A DNA stretch of 64,000 nt from Albifimbria verrucaria (GCA_020081605.1 JAHREC010000049.1:1-64000); one strand, 5' to 3'. Counted from the stretch's first letter, positions 10,190 through 22,835 are shown. Made by a program: numbers and translations. The notes: generated from the sequence alone by a model not told the origin.

Positions 10190-11180
10190 AGGTAGGACAG
10201 TAAGCAAATGCGGTTGGGTAAAGAAGGGTGTCGGTATTCAGGGCATACAAGTAATAGAGTTGCCTACCAAAGTAGGTTAAGGGGCTTAAGGTGTCAATTG
10301 AAACGGCGAGGCCGAGGCATTAATGGCTGTTGGTTATGTAAATTTGTGGCAGAACCAACAGCCAAGCAATTTAATATCCTGGCTGGTGGTGGATCCTCGC
10401 TTCAGCCTGAGCCACTCAGCACGTGGTGGTGCTGTGGGAAGGAAATGCAATGGCTAGATCCCCCTGTCCAACATTTAGATGGATGTGAAGTATACTGACA
10501 AATATTATGTATATAACTTAGGGAAAAGGATGTCTGTAGCACGCGGCGGAGAATGACCAATGCTGATTGGTCAATTTTATCATGGCTATCCATCACCGAC
10601 AAATCGCCCGAATTTTAATTCTTTCCTAGCTCACTATCCGGTGACATGTTCCTCGTCCTGTCTTACTTGGTGAATCATGCTATTAAGTAACCTTGTTATT
10701 TTTACTATCGATTTCGTACTGAAAACCACCTTCGAAGGGATATGAGCGACGGATCGTCTAGACCCCGCTTTAGGGGCCCTCCGCCCCAAGTAGGCCGCCC
10801 ATAAACAAGCCATCAAATGACTTGGATAGGCCTGGAAGCACGAGATATAACCCCATTGTCCTTGACGAGCATAACGATACTGATAATTGTGTGGAGGGTG
10901 AAGATGATACTGGAGGGAAACACACGGCCGTGGCAGGCAACAAGGTCAAACAAGGGTAATGCTGGGAGTTACCTCTGGATACTCAACCAATAAGCAATCC
11001 GTCTCTCATACCGTGTCTCTGGTTGTTAGGAAGATAATGGTTTTGACACACCAAGGATAATAGCAAAAACCAAGATGAGGGTGGAGGAAATGACAGTTAA
11101 AGGGATATCGACAATGCTCGTGCAATAAGCAACGGAGGGTTTTGCAATGTATCCAAGAACGCTCTGGATTATATTGTGCA
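10190..11180. other. Intergenic gap, nothing recognised
   Basis: About 1 kb between the glycosyltransferase start and the 3' end of the large acidic protein gene. Only short frames without motifs. Confidence 0.5.
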
Positions 11181-11181
11181 A

Positions 11182-14100
11182 TTAATCCTGGATAATCGAT
11201 CCACACCGCTCTACCCATATCTGGTCATTGCTCTTGAACACACATGCAATAAACGATTCGGCGTCTTTGAGAAGGCGCGACAGCTCATTGTGCAATGCAT
11301 CTAAGTCTTTAGCAGGAGCTAGCTTTGACTCGCTATTCCGCGGGCTGTCCCGTTGCTTTTCCACTTGAATCCACCCAATCTCGCGAAGTACCCGGTTACT
11401 GACCCCTTATGCTCTGTAACATCGTGTCTTTGTTAGTCGTATCACATCACTGTCCTATGATTCCTGGACTTACCAATTTTCTTAGTCATTTCCGAAATAC
11501 GAAGGATCGTGCCATGATCCTCAGCGCCCCATGGGAAGTCTTTCGGTTGTAGGAACCAAAGCATCCGCGTCACCATATTCGCTGCCAACAGCGATTGTTC
11601 TTTCTGTTTGGTTTTTGGTGCCCCACTAAAACATCGTTCTTTAGGTGCTACTTGGGGTGTGACCGAAGATGAGCTCAGTGTTAAGACCAGCATTAGCATC
11701 AGGTCGCACATTTTGGTGCCAAGGATTCCTTGCAGGGTATTGTAAGCTTGCTGGTAATGTTCTAGAATTTTATGGTCGTCATCATTCTTTCCAAAAAGCT
11801 TCCGTAGCCTCTCAAAGCCTGCCTGGATCAATGGCGGGACATCCTGGAACGGGATATCGCATTGAAAGTTGATCCGTTGTTTCCTTGGTCGTTTCCGCAA
11901 GGTACTTTCGTGTTTAAAGTCAGCCTCAAGTGCTAATCGCTTTGAGCTGCCGGCCCGAGCCGTGAGCACTTCCGTCGAAAGAACCGAACCCGTTAAGCGC
12001 ACGATCCGCCGATGAGTGAGTCTTTGTCGGTGTCGACCTGGCACCCATTCGACGCCACTCGAATGCATAGCAGCTGCGAGGCCATCTATCCATTGGTCTT
12101 TTGTGACGACTTCTGGGCGTGTGTGTTGAATGGCGGCCTTTATCGTCGCAAACCAGGTGGAATGGGCTGGCGCGAAGGCGGCGGCAACCATGCTCTCTGA
12201 TCCCTGTAATGCTTCGACTAGTTCCAGTGCAAAGTCTCGCCTGGTTTTGGTTGGTATATCTCGCAAGGAGCCAGAAGCTCCATCCGGCATGACCAAATCC
12301 TGGGGAGGTTCTCTAGTGCCCTGGGCGGGTTCACATGTCAATAAACGAATATCGCCAATATGATCTAGCATGACAGTGAATTTTCATCCTTACCTCCATC
12401 GAAACGGGTCGTGACAATCTTCCCAAGCTTTCAGTTCTTGACCTGCTCTGATGGAAGGCTCACCTCGACCACTTCGTATACCCCGGTTCAACTTTCTATG
12501 AAACTGAATGGCCATAAAGTTTGACATCTGAGGGATCCATAGCTCTGCTAGCACTTTTTCTAAGAACCGACTGGCCCCCGATATCCCTTGGATGGACTGA
12601 CCCCCAAGCTCGGAGAACCACAGCTGACTGTGGCGGTTTGCCGCTACGAACGTCCCATAGTGAAATGCAAGCGACGCTACATGCATGAGCATCGGACGGC
12701 CATCCTGTAAGAGAGGCCACTGGCCGATGTGTATGACCCCTTCTCCTTCCCTAAAATCAAGCATCGCCGGGTCGATAAAGGGCCATCCTCCGTGTTGTAG
12801 ACTTTCCATTGTTCCGAGTGATCTAAATACCCGTGATGGAAGTATACGAGGATCGCCTGTCAGACAAAAGTTTCCCAGCCTGTCCAGGGCAGCTACAGCT
12901 TCTGACGCTGCGAGCCCCAGACCTCGCGATCCAGCCATGGTAAATCGTCGCTCCATCTCCTCGATGGCTAGCTTAAATGTTCGAGCGAACGCGATAAGAA
13001 CACCAGGGAAAACCGGAGGGAGAAACCGCCGCAGAATCCACGAATACGATTGCTTCTCCTTTAAGAAATATCGCTTCATCTGGACAATGGGCTGTAACAC
13101 GGTAGAGAAACTCTTCTGTCCCTTTATGAGCCGTTGGACGTGTACGGTAACCACTTGTTCGAAGCGATATGAGAACTCTTCCGCCTCGATGGCTTTCTCG
13201 ATAAGCAAGGCTTCTCTCTCAAATGGCTTCGACGCACCGGGGTTCTCCGGTGTCAACCGCCCTCGTATCCGATCTAGAAGTCTTGCTTGCTTGGCTCTAA
13301 CCTTGGCCGCGGCTTTGGTGTCGACTTCTGGTACCGTCAGTGCTGCCGTTGCTGAGCCTTGACTTGCGAGAAGGGCATCGGCGCGATGGCGGTACACGGA
13401 CTTTAGCGCGCAGTATCCTTGAAACTCGCCGAAGGATACAACATCAGCACCCTGGTTCGAAAAACTCATGTTGTCCTCTATAATGGCCAGGAGATTGTTC
13501 TTGAGGAAGGCGGGCGGCTTTGGTGATGAAAAATTGCCATATGCCGAGTGGAAGCCCAGCGGATAAAAGGTATAGTCTCGAGAGCTAGCATATTCCCGAG
13601 CCAAACAGTTCCTGTCTGCGAGAAGACAAAAGACCTGGTCTTGGTCCTGGTCTTGACCTCCGCCGGTGGTGCAGTGCAAGTTTGTAGCAACGGCATAGGA
13701 TATACTCGTCAAGTGATCTAAATTGTATTTGTGCTCTAACTCCGTACGAAGTTGGAGCAATCCGGGGCTGAAGTGTTCATCTTGCGATTCCAGCGGGCTC
13801 CTGGATGTTGCGCCATTCGCGGCACCTGCAATCTGCTCATTTGGGCCTTGTACGAAGAGACTTGAGTTATCACGACTGCTTGGCTCAACTGCTTGCTCTT
13901 CCTCCGAATCAACTTCGCTTTCTTCTTCCATATCGCCCTGGTATCTTCGCTCCTCGTCGCTATCCTCATCTTCTTCTTCGTCGTCGTCGTCTTCGTCATC
14001 ATCATCCGGTCGTATGCGAGTTTCCCGCGGGAGATTTTGGACTCCTTCGGTCACTTCCATCTCTATGTTGGCGCCGTAGTCGTATGCATGAAAAGCAGGA

Positions 14101-15064
14101 AGGTTGTCGGACCAGAACGTTTCGTGGGCATACATTTCAACGAAACTGGCCCATCCGTCCATGAAAAATTCCTGGAACATGGTCCACTTATTGTACGTTA
14201 TCTGTTGAGACGATCTACCGCCCAGCTTCCATGCTGCCTCAATTCCTTCGCCAAGCAGTTCGCCACTCGTGAAGACTGATTTGATATAGGACGCGAGCGC
14301 TTCGGCATGGTGTTTGACCATGCCGGTCCCATGCTTGGCTGCGTCACGACGTTTGCGATTGCCGTTCCCGGGTCGTGTGGGGTGCATAACGATAAACCAC
14401 TGCTCTCGCGTCGCGGCCACCGCAACACGAAAAGTTCGGTTTGTCAGGTCGAACGATATATTACTGCCTCGTTTCACGCTGTAAGGTGCTTGCCAATGCT
14501 GGAAGGAAATTGTCACGTTATCGAAGAATCGATCGCTACGCCGACTGATCGGCTGCAATGGGGCTCCCTCGATGCAAATGAAGTCGAGGTAGAATATTGG
14601 ATAGTAGTTGTCTTTGTCGCTGGCGGGTCGCGAGCCGGCTTTTCGGCTACCATAATCCATGGTGAATGGTCGTTGAAGTATCGAGATCGCTTCAGCACCT
14701 TTGAATTCAGGCGCCCTGGTTTTCGCTATGAATTCATCACCTGAGTATATGCGGCATGTCAGTGTTGTCCCTCTAAATTGGTGGACGGCTCCTTTTCCTT
14801 ACATTTGTAGTGGTAGGTACCTCTTGAGCGATCAATCCTCCATGTGCGTGATTCACGCTCCGCTGTCGCAGATCCATCCTCAGAGCCCACCGCGGACTCC
14901 CTTAAATAGTCATCATCCGCGCTGTCGTGCGATGGGTATGCACTCTGCTCGTGGTCATCATCCTCAAGCTCTGGATTGCCACTACCCGACACAAAACTGG
15001 CTCCCTCCTGGTCAAGAGAACCATCGAGTATGACGCTGTTGGTTTCGAGTTCCCGTGTACTCAT
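11182..15064 (-). CDS. Large (~1226 aa) protein with acidic linker, unknown function
   Basis: Four exons on the minus strand: 15064-14803, 14740-12394, 12312-11474, 11413-11182. The introns (62, 81 and 60 bp) have GTAAGG/GTAAGT donors, branch sites CTGAC, TTGAC and CTAAC, and CAG/TAG acceptors, and join the frames exactly. Only the last exon needs one base added, in a C4 run at 11403-11406 (+ strand), to reach the C-terminal helix-rich tail. The protein begins with an acidic Ser/Glu/Asp-rich region (1 to ~85), then a globular part starting FTMDYGSRKAG, a dense Asp/Glu stretch at about residues 333-373, a long helical middle, and a basic patch (LRKRPRKQR) in exon 3. No enzyme motif is recognised. 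It lies about 390 bp downstream of the DGQHR gene on the same strand, so the two may act together. The acidic and basic patches fit a nuclear, chromatin- or nucleic-acid-associated protein; that is inference. Confidence 0.7.
14741..14802 (-). other. Intron 1 of the large acidic protein gene
   Basis: 62 bp with GTAAGG donor, CACTGACATG branch region and ACTCAG acceptor. It splits the codon of a Cys after TYHYK. Confidence 0.75.
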
Positions 15065-15452
15065 GGTGTTGGGTGGGTATTTGCTTGATGGTGGTATTAT
15101 TTTAAGGTAACTCACAGAGACTGACCCTAACCCAAGACTTGACGACTACGCAAATCTCGCTACGCCCGGGGCGAAAGGTGTCTCCTACGTGTCAAGCATA
15201 TCGGCTTAGTAAAGAACGCGACCATAAATGAATGAATAGCATTGGCAGTTCCTTTCCTTTTCTTTTTGGCAAAGCAAAATTTAATTGAACCATGTTGACC
15301 TAGCTACACATCCGATTCGTCCACCAGCACTTGACGTGGCGTGTTTCCTGCTGCCCGTCCCAATGCAAGCCAGCTATTAGCCTCAATGACGAGATGGAAA
15401 TCGTGTTCTACCACATTGTATAGGGTAAAGGGTCAAATGTATGAAAGGAGGA

Positions 15453-17944
15453 TTAAGACGCAGCTAATCGGCCTCTCCAACCTGACTTCCTCGCCGGCAT
15501 GGGACTAAACGGCAGCGGATTTCGGGAGCTACTAGGTTCGCTCTGGCTTGAGCCTACATCCGTTTGCGTTGGTTTTGGCTGCCGTCGACGCGCATCCTTG
15601 CCATCATCCGGGCCGTCCCGCGCTCTAAGCGGTTGCCCCTTTTCATTCGCCTGACTCTCTCTTTGCTTTTCTGTTTCAGCCACGGATACCTGGTCTGGAC
15701 CATTTTGCGATTCTTCTCCACCATCATCTGAGCGAACCTCCTGATCCCCCGATGCCCCATGCTCAGAGGGCACATTGGCAGCTACACTCATGGTGCGCAC
15801 CGTTGGATCATCCACTGCTGACTCCCGGGATGCGGCGTCCATCGTCGGTCCCGGCTCATTCGTCTTTGTTTCTTGGCTCCGCTTGAGCATGAGGAGATTG
15901 TACTCTTTCCCGGTCGATTCTATAATGACGCGATCCGCATCTGCTAGCTTGTTTTGCGACGGCCCGTTCTGATCGTCACGAAGAGCTTGGCGACATCGAT
16001 CAGCCACCCATTTTACGATGCATCCGTCGATCGCCGCTGCAAGTTGACCAGAGGCTTCCTTGCTGTTCAATGCAGGGTTTTCAGCCACCTCAGGCACGCG
16101 TGAAGCTAGGGCACATACAGCACGCGTTACGGCTGAGCATCCCTTGAGGCTATTGGCGGGAGATAAACCCAGGCCATCGCCGCCCTTTGAAGCAACCCAC
16201 CATGGACGAAACTTGGGGCCAAGGGAAGTTTCGACAATATGAAGCAGGTTTTGCCAGAATCTGTCAACAAACCTCTCTGCGTATACGGCGCCGTTGCGGT
16301 CGTTCGGGTCCGGCATGGCCTTCAGATAGCCTTTTGTCACCGGGTGAGTCAATGATTGCTGCCGCCGACGAACAAAATCCAGAATCTCCCGTTCGAGCAT
16401 GATCGACCGCTTATCTGCAAGCCTCATCGCCTTTTCATCCGTGCCGTTCTGTAATCGTTTGATGAAGCCCTTCCTCAGCGGGAGCTTGTTTGCTTTGCGC
16501 TTGTCCGCGACGACTTCCGAGTCGCGATCGATCCACAGAACCACATGGATCATTACCTCCATCATGGTCTGGCATACGTCTTTTGGCGTCTCGAGCAGAC
16601 TGTGAACATCCGGGAGGCGGAAGCTCGGATTCTCGATGAGAAACTCGTACAATTCCCGATACGCCGCATCGTCCAGTGCAGTGAGAAACCGAGCCGTCCG
16701 ACGTGCACCAGGCCCGACTCGATCACCATCCCCTTCCTTCGGGTCGTTGTAGAATAACTTTCGTATCGCGCTCGCTGTCACATTCTTTTCGCCTGCCGCC
16801 AATACGTACACCATCTTTTTCCAGTCCGAACCGCGAACGTATTTGGTAGCATCTCCTGGCAATTCCTTGAGCTTCTTCCCGACGGCATCGGTTATTGTAA
16901 AGCAATACTAGAGTCTCTCAGCCTTGTCCATACTTCGAGCCTGCCGATGTTATCGGGCGGGTATTCATGTAAACACAACTTACTGCATCAAATCTTCTGC
17001 TAGCTAATTGCTCCCACTTAGATATATTAAAGGTGTCTTTTCCGACCGTGGTACTGCAGTAGCTTGTAATCTTAGACGCCCAGCTCTTGTTGTTCCATAA
17101 AGTGCCTAGTCGGCCGGTGGGAAAATTCGGGTTTCCACCGAGACGCAACAAGTCAAGCATTTGGGCTTCAACTTCGCTTTTCTTCCCATGAAACAAACTC
17201 TCGTCTTGCTTGGACGCCATGACAAGCTGCATCCAGATCTGACCATGGCTGTCTGGGAGCAACAGGTCGCTGCGGTTGACTCGCAGTTGAAGGTTGAGCT
17301 TGGGTGGAAGCGCGTCTAGTATCTGATTTAATCATCTTGCTTCTTGAGAACCTGACTTGGTTTTGCCCCTGTTATTTTGGGGCGTGGAGGTCGACTTACC
17401 TTTGTCGTAAATTATGCCGGTCCACCAGAGCTCCGTGTCTGGCAACTTCTTGCGTTTCACTAGCCTTCGCAAAGCTGCCACTCGGTGTTGACCATCCATA
17501 ATCTCGAGTGGCTCCTGATTGATGTCCAGCCAACCATCAAGGTCGCGTAATTCTTGTCCGTCATCTTGTGAAGTTGAGTCTTTTGCTGTTGCTCCTTTAT
17601 GTACTTCTGCATGGCTTGTGACGTACACGACACCAAGATGTAGTTCTCCTCGCTAGTTCGTGCTAAATTCTGCTCAAACACTTCATCGAGATCAATGACA
17701 TGTTTGTCATCAACCTGACAGTTCTCTCCATTTTCCCATTCAGGCGTGAGGGCCTCGAATGGTATCTTGGCCACCATGAGCTGGTAAGGCTTCGCTTGAC
17801 GTCGGATTGTTTGGGTTTCATGAAATGCTTGACTGAGTACGCCACCGCCTTTATCACGCTTACTCCCTCGCGCCTTCTTTTGTTGTTATCTTTTCCCCAT
17901 GAACTTCGGACGAATTGGCTTTTCTCTTCGTCATTTCTGATGTC
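15453..17944 (-). CDS. DGQHR-motif (ParB/DndB-like fold) protein
   Basis: Three exons: 17944-17400, 17315-16984, 16907-15453. Introns of 84 bp (GTAAGT...ACTAG) and 76 bp (GTAAGT...CTCTAG, branch GGCTGAGAG) keep the frame. In exon 1 two one-base losses sit in identical CAAAAG contexts (T4 on + at 17878-17881 and 17581-17584). Repairing both gives 777 residues. After a Lys-rich N-terminus comes AKIPFEALTPEWEN, then LEIMDGQHRVAALRRL with DGQHR at residues 151-155, the motif that names the DGQHR group related to ParB-like nucleotidase/nuclease folds, as in DNA phosphorothioation regulator DndB. The C-terminal ~170 residues are Ser/Glu/Asp/Gln-rich and probably disordered. Fungal members are uncharacterised. 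Binding or sensing of DNA or NTP is inference from the family. Confidence 0.65.
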
Positions 17945-18530
17945 CTTTGCGCTCACAGGCTCAGTGTCAATGATGCTGAAGTTATATGATGAGTGTATAG
18001 GGTAGGGTGGTGTCGGGTAACAACTCGGGGAAGAGTTTCGGCGACAGGATGCATAAAAATGGAAAATAGAGTACTCTGCATGACCTTGGCCCTGGTTACA
18101 AAGCCGCAGGGTGTCTGAGGGCGCCACCAGCATATACCTTGTTCATGCGAATGTGGCTGAATAGGCATCAAGCTAATGTCTCTCCCCGTTGCAAGCCCTG
18201 CTGAAAAAGGCGCGACTGTACTGCTGACGCGCGTTTTAAATACGAAACAAAAGGGGGAGAAAAGAAAAAGCAAAGTGAAAACAACAAACACGGTCATAAA
18301 TAGAAGACATTAAGTACAAAGAGGCGAAGGCTGCTCTTCACTCCACTTCTGTTTATTTCATCTTTAGGCACACAAGAATAGTCCACCAAGTGACTTCCTC
18401 CAGGCGAGATCCTCGACAAATGCTTTAATATTAATATTAAGTGCGAATCCAGGAAACTTGCACTGATGGAAACTGCGGGTACGATTTCGTCGCTATTCAT
18501 AGTGTGTTCGGGACCTTGCCATCGGAAAGA
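17945..18530. other. Upstream region of the DGQHR gene
   Basis: No gene supported. CT-rich tracts on the minus strand near 18240-18290 could be promoter or leader of the DGQHR gene. Confidence 0.4.
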
Positions 18531-18721
18531 CTAACTACCATATTTCGCCCCGGGGCGAAACTGATTCATTTACTATGGTTCCGAACCAGGACATCTGACA
18601 TGCAATAAATAAATCGGTTTGGCAGGGTGAAACACATACGACTGTTTGTAGGGAATTGGTTGGAGTTTGGTAGAAGGGCCCGTATGTCAGTTTCGCCCCG
18701 GGGTGAAATATGGTAGTTAGT
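18531..18721. mobile_element. 191-bp MITE-like inverted-repeat element
   Basis: Ends are near-perfect inverted repeats of about 34 bp: CTAACTACCATATTTCGCC at the left and its complement at 18687-18721 with one mismatch. Each arm contains a self-palindrome, TTTCGCCCCGGGGCGAAA (18543-18560; one mismatch in the right arm). The 120-bp centre has no coding capacity. The architecture fits a non-autonomous DNA element (MITE). No clear target-site duplication was found. Confidence 0.65.
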
Positions 18722-18778
18722 TCCACCATCAGTGGCACTCAGTTGTTGCATGTCGTTCTATTAGAGTAGACCCCACTT

Positions 18779-18801
18779 ATTTTCGCCCCGGGGCCAAAAT
18801 T
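18779..18801. repeat. Solo partial copy of the CCCCGGGG palindrome
   Basis: TTTTCGCCCCGGGGCCAAAA lies 60 bp from the inverted-repeat element and keeps the palindrome core with altered ends. A further partial match (CGCCCGGGGCGAAA) occurs at 15165-15178. Confidence 0.6.
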
Positions 18802-18832
18802 CACCTGATGCATTACGGCCCGCCCCTACGCC

Positions 18833-18876
18833 CCATTATTATTATTATTATTATTATTAGTAGTAGTAGTAGTAGT
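18833..18876. repeat. (ATT)n / (AGT)n microsatellite
   Basis: About nine ATT units followed directly by about six AGT units. Confidence 0.9.
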
Positions 18877-18916
18877 TGTCGTAATTTAGTAGTAGTGGCA
18901 GACACATTCACGTATG

Positions 18917-18980
<64 letters not shown>
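18917..18980. repeat. (ACATAC)n / (AC)n microsatellite
   Basis: ACATAC hexamers pass into about 20 AC dinucleotides, 350 bp before the HET gene start. The open frame reads them as His-Thr/His-Ile repeats, so the in-frame extension upstream of the HET domain is not taken as protein. Confidence 0.9.
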
Positions 18981-18985
<5 letters not shown>

Positions 18986-19333
18986 TTAACCCTATACCCA
19001 AGCACGGAATACCCCTCTACAATACCCCGCTTCTTGAATAGATCCTACACTGCCACAATGTTCTCATATTCAAGTAGCCGTGCATGTGATGTAGCGACTC
19101 GAACTTGGCGGAAAACTGTAGCTTTCTCCTCACGACCTGCGTGCCTTATACGTGACAACCCACAGTACAACACAGCCAGCTATGTGTTCACATCAACCAG
19201 TTCTTCAGCGTCACTGAACATCCTAACAGGCTCCTCTGCTCGCATATGCCCGAATCCTTGCCATGCGTCCACTCGAAAAGACCCTATACCACCATTGCAG
19301 CTACTGCCCAGTTCAAATTCTCGTGCCGTCACG

Positions 19334-21466
19334 ATGGGCTCGGTATCAGTCCCTGTCGAGCCATCGCCGTTTCCATACGCACCACTTGACACCAAACTGC
19401 ACACTATCAGACTCCTCTGCATCTTCCCGTCTTCCAACCCCAGTGCACCAATATGTTGTAGGCTGGAGCACACGTTGCTTGAGCCAGGACACGCCGAGTA
19501 TGAAGCACTGTCCTACACGTGGGGCAAAGGACAGAAAACAGAAACCATTACCATCGACGGCCGTGATTTCCTCGTCACGAGCAATTTGCTAGCCATTCTC
19601 GTCCGTTTGAGGCGCACTGATGAACCCAGCCATGTCTGGATCGACGCCATCTGCATCAATCAAAGTGATCTTGGAGAACGGAGCTGCGAAGTTCTCCGCA
19701 TGCTGCAGATATACCAACAAGCGGAGCGGGTATTTGTATGGCTTGGCGACGAGAGCCATAACAGTGGTCTTGCAATGACTCACCTCCGTCAGCTAAGCAA
19801 GGATTGGGACATGGCACATAGCAAATCGTTGGTATGGAGGTTCATCTGGTACCTTGTTGTCCTATTAACTAGATTGTCTATAATGGCAGCTTCAGTCTTC
19901 TTTACTGTCTGCCACCGGCCCTTTGTGTCAATCTGGGCGATTCTGCTCTATTTTGGATGGCTCTCAGAAAGCTCAAACTGGTTCCTGTCCCTGATCCTTC
20001 GAATAAGTGGTTGGTATACAGGCATCGAATGCGCCTATACTGCGTTTACTGCATACCGCAAATTGGTCAAGGGAATAGATGTCCAACAGTCTCAACCAGA
20101 CGTAGAGACTGTTGAATCCTCAAACATTTCTTCGAAAGACCCTGGTTTCGTCGAGTGTGGATCATTCAAGAGATAGCAGCAGCACAGAGGGTGATAGTTG
20201 TCTGCGGAAATGATGCACTCACTTGGGAATCACTAGATCAAGGGATTCTTGAGATCGAGCGCAGAGTCCGCCTTTCGTCCCACAAATGTCCATATGTTGA
20301 TACTAGTTGCGTCATAGCAAGCCTTCTTCGATGCGTCGTTTCTCAAGCAGCTGCATCGGGCAGCGTCATCAAGAGCAATCTGGATCCAGCCGAGGCCGAG
20401 CGCGCCTCGGCAAAGTCTTTGCTATGGCTCCTCAAGCGATTTCGGCATTTTGATGCGACAGACGATAAAGACAAGATATATGCCCTCCTAGGGCTCGCGT
20501 TTCCAGCTCAAGGAACAGTCTCCTCTCATCAGACGGTCTTACCGGATTACAATGCGCCGACGTCCCGTGTTTATGCGGAGTTGGTCAGTAATCTGGTCAA
20601 AGCCACTGGACAGCTAGACATCCTTCGATGTTGTCAAGGCTACAAGAGATTACCTGGACTCCCTCATGGGCTCCTGACTGGACCTATAAAATTCACGAGT
20701 TTTCTCCATCGCCAATAGAAACAAAAGATTACACTATTCCTTCGTGTCCGGGGCTTCCTGCAGCAGTTTTCTCGGATGATCTGCGAATCATGTTTGTCTG
20801 GGGGTTTACGATAGGACATGTTCACCATGTTGATGAACCGTTCCTGTCCTCTGGCAACACGCCTGTTAGGGCAGAAATGCAAACGCGAGCGGCTATTTGG
20901 AACAATTACGTGCCATATTTCATCAATGCTTTCGTATGGTTTTCCGAGAGTAGAGTCTTGGTGATGGCATTCAAAGCACAGTTGAGATTGTTAGTCACGC
21001 TGTTTCCGAATCGCACCAGGCTGCTGGTGTATTTACTCGATATCATCGAGGACGCCACAAAAGCAATATTAACCAGTCAGGCCGATGAAGATCAACAAAA
21101 TACAATGAAAAGCAAGCTGAGGGCCGGTTCATGGCCAGGTGTAGCCACATTGTTTGATAACATGTTGAATTACTTAGACGTACCTGATATGGAATGGGTC
21201 ATCAGAAGGGTCGAATGGGCCACAATACTAACTGATCCATTCATGAACAATCGCAGCTTTCACACAATCGCGCGTGATCCTCAACCTGGTGACATTATCT
21301 GCCTATTGAATGGTTCAGGGATGCGCATATTCTGAGGCAACATGGCGAGAACTATTCACTGGTGGGTATTGCGAAACTTAACGTTGCGGTGAGGTGGCTT
21401 TGGAGGGATTCGTTGAAGGAATTTGAGCAGGGGACTCTCAAGTTGGAGCAATATGCTCTCATATAA
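19334..21466 (+). CDS. HET-domain protein with membrane segments (HET1)
   Basis: Heterokaryon-incompatibility (HET) protein, a fungal self/non-self recognition and cell-death family. HET motifs in order: YEALSYTWG (residues ~56-64), WIDAICINQ (~102-110), RVFVWLGDE (~132-140), then RVWIIQEIA (~272-280) and a PSWAPDW motif (~440). Between the two halves lie hydrophobic segments (about 170-192 and 197-210, possibly a third near 216), predicted to span or dip into a membrane. Three one-base losses in short runs (A3 20135-20137, A2 20636-20637, G3 21318-21320) break it. Repairing all gives exactly 711 residues ending at 21466. The ATG at 19334 is chosen; 19058 is possible but adds a Ser/Thr-rich lead. 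The gene abuts a RIP-mutated retroelement. Confidence 0.8.
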
Positions 21467-22033
21467 TTGGTTTCGCTGTATTAAACATCCCATGAATACC
21501 GTCTTCGTCATTACAAACAAAATATTTGTTTACTAAGTAGATAGACGTGAATAGGATACTATGAGTCGATGGCATAATACGAACCTTAACAGCAATCTTA
21601 ACCAGAACCTGGCCAATAGGCTCTTCCATTCTTTCTACACCAATGCTGCCTCAGTGACAGAAATAACACATTAAACCAAGCCTTCCAGATATTATAAAAT
21701 CTTAATAATAACCTACTAATATAATTCATAAGCGAATATCCCATACAAGCGAATGTCCCAGAAATTCCTTATCCTACATTATTATTAAAAGATCAATTAA
21801 TCCACTATAATTAGGCATATTAGACCCAAAGGATGAAGCTAATATCCTTCTTACACTTCAAGCCTTTTAAAAAAGCCAGAGTTAAGCTTATAATATACTA
21901 TAGCTATCTATAAAGTATACTGGAAGAAGTTAGGCCGCCGGCAGTAAGGTATATAACCTCGATATAATATTATAGCTAATTCGCATAAATTAACTAACCT
22001 TAAGGAGGAGAAGCTAATTGAATATATCCTTAA

Positions 22034-22835
22034 TTATTACGACCCGTGCTGACATGATGCCTGAAACATGCCGGAACGGACTAACCCAGATCCGTAGGAT
22101 AACTAAGGACTATATACCGTATCCTCTAGCTAGCTGCGAACGGTGTATATAACGATCGGGGTTATTCTATACTATAAGATAGGTATAGGGTAGGTAATAT
22201 CGGGTTTATTTATCCTTAGATAAGTAAACAGAGCTTATTTTAACTTAAAGCAATAAATATTTTATTATTAATTAAATTAAGTTACTTTATTAAGGAATTC
22301 TATTAAAGGGTAGCTTAATAATTATATATTATTAATAGTTAATAGTCTTTTAATTAATAACTAGAAGAAGACTCCTATTTATATATTAATATTTTATCTA
22401 AGGGTAAATTTATACTTTATTATTCTTAAAGTAATATTAATTTTTATTATTCTTAGAAATAATAATTTATTTATTTATTCTTTATTTAATTAATAAATTT
22501 TATTAATTTATATTTTAATATTTTTATTTAGGCTTATTATATTAATATATTAATTATATTAATTATTTTTATATAATATTTCTTTATTATTATTTATTAA
22601 TTTAATATTATATATAGATTCTTTTTATATTTTTATTTTATTATTTTATAATATATATTTATTAAATTATTTATTATATATAAAGAATTTCTTTTTATAA
22701 GGTTTTTTATAATATAAGCTTTTATATTATTTATAATTAATTAAAGAGTAAAGTATATAATTTTTAGTTATTTTATAGAATTTAAATTAATTTATTTTAA
22801 TATATTTTAAATATTATATTAATATAAATTATAAT
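22034..22835. repeat. Left LTR (less mutated)
   Basis: About 800 bp. The 5' 170 bp retain ordinary base composition, the rest is AT-rich. The likely original start is TG..., now TATTACG, as RIP would produce from TGTTACG. The end is set by loss of similarity to the right copy. Confidence 0.55.

Noticed and set aside
12685..14744. Several plus-strand ORFs of 100-225 codons
   Set aside because: They lie opposite exon 2 of the large acidic protein, whose splice sites and composition support the minus strand.
11182..17944. Starship-type giant transposon
   Set aside because: No DUF3435 tyrosine recombinase (captain) or other typical Starship gene was seen in the window; the idea cannot be supported here.
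18914..19057. His-Thr-rich N-terminus in frame with HET1
   Set aside because: It is encoded by the (AC)n microsatellite; HET proteins normally start close to the domain, so a later ATG is used.
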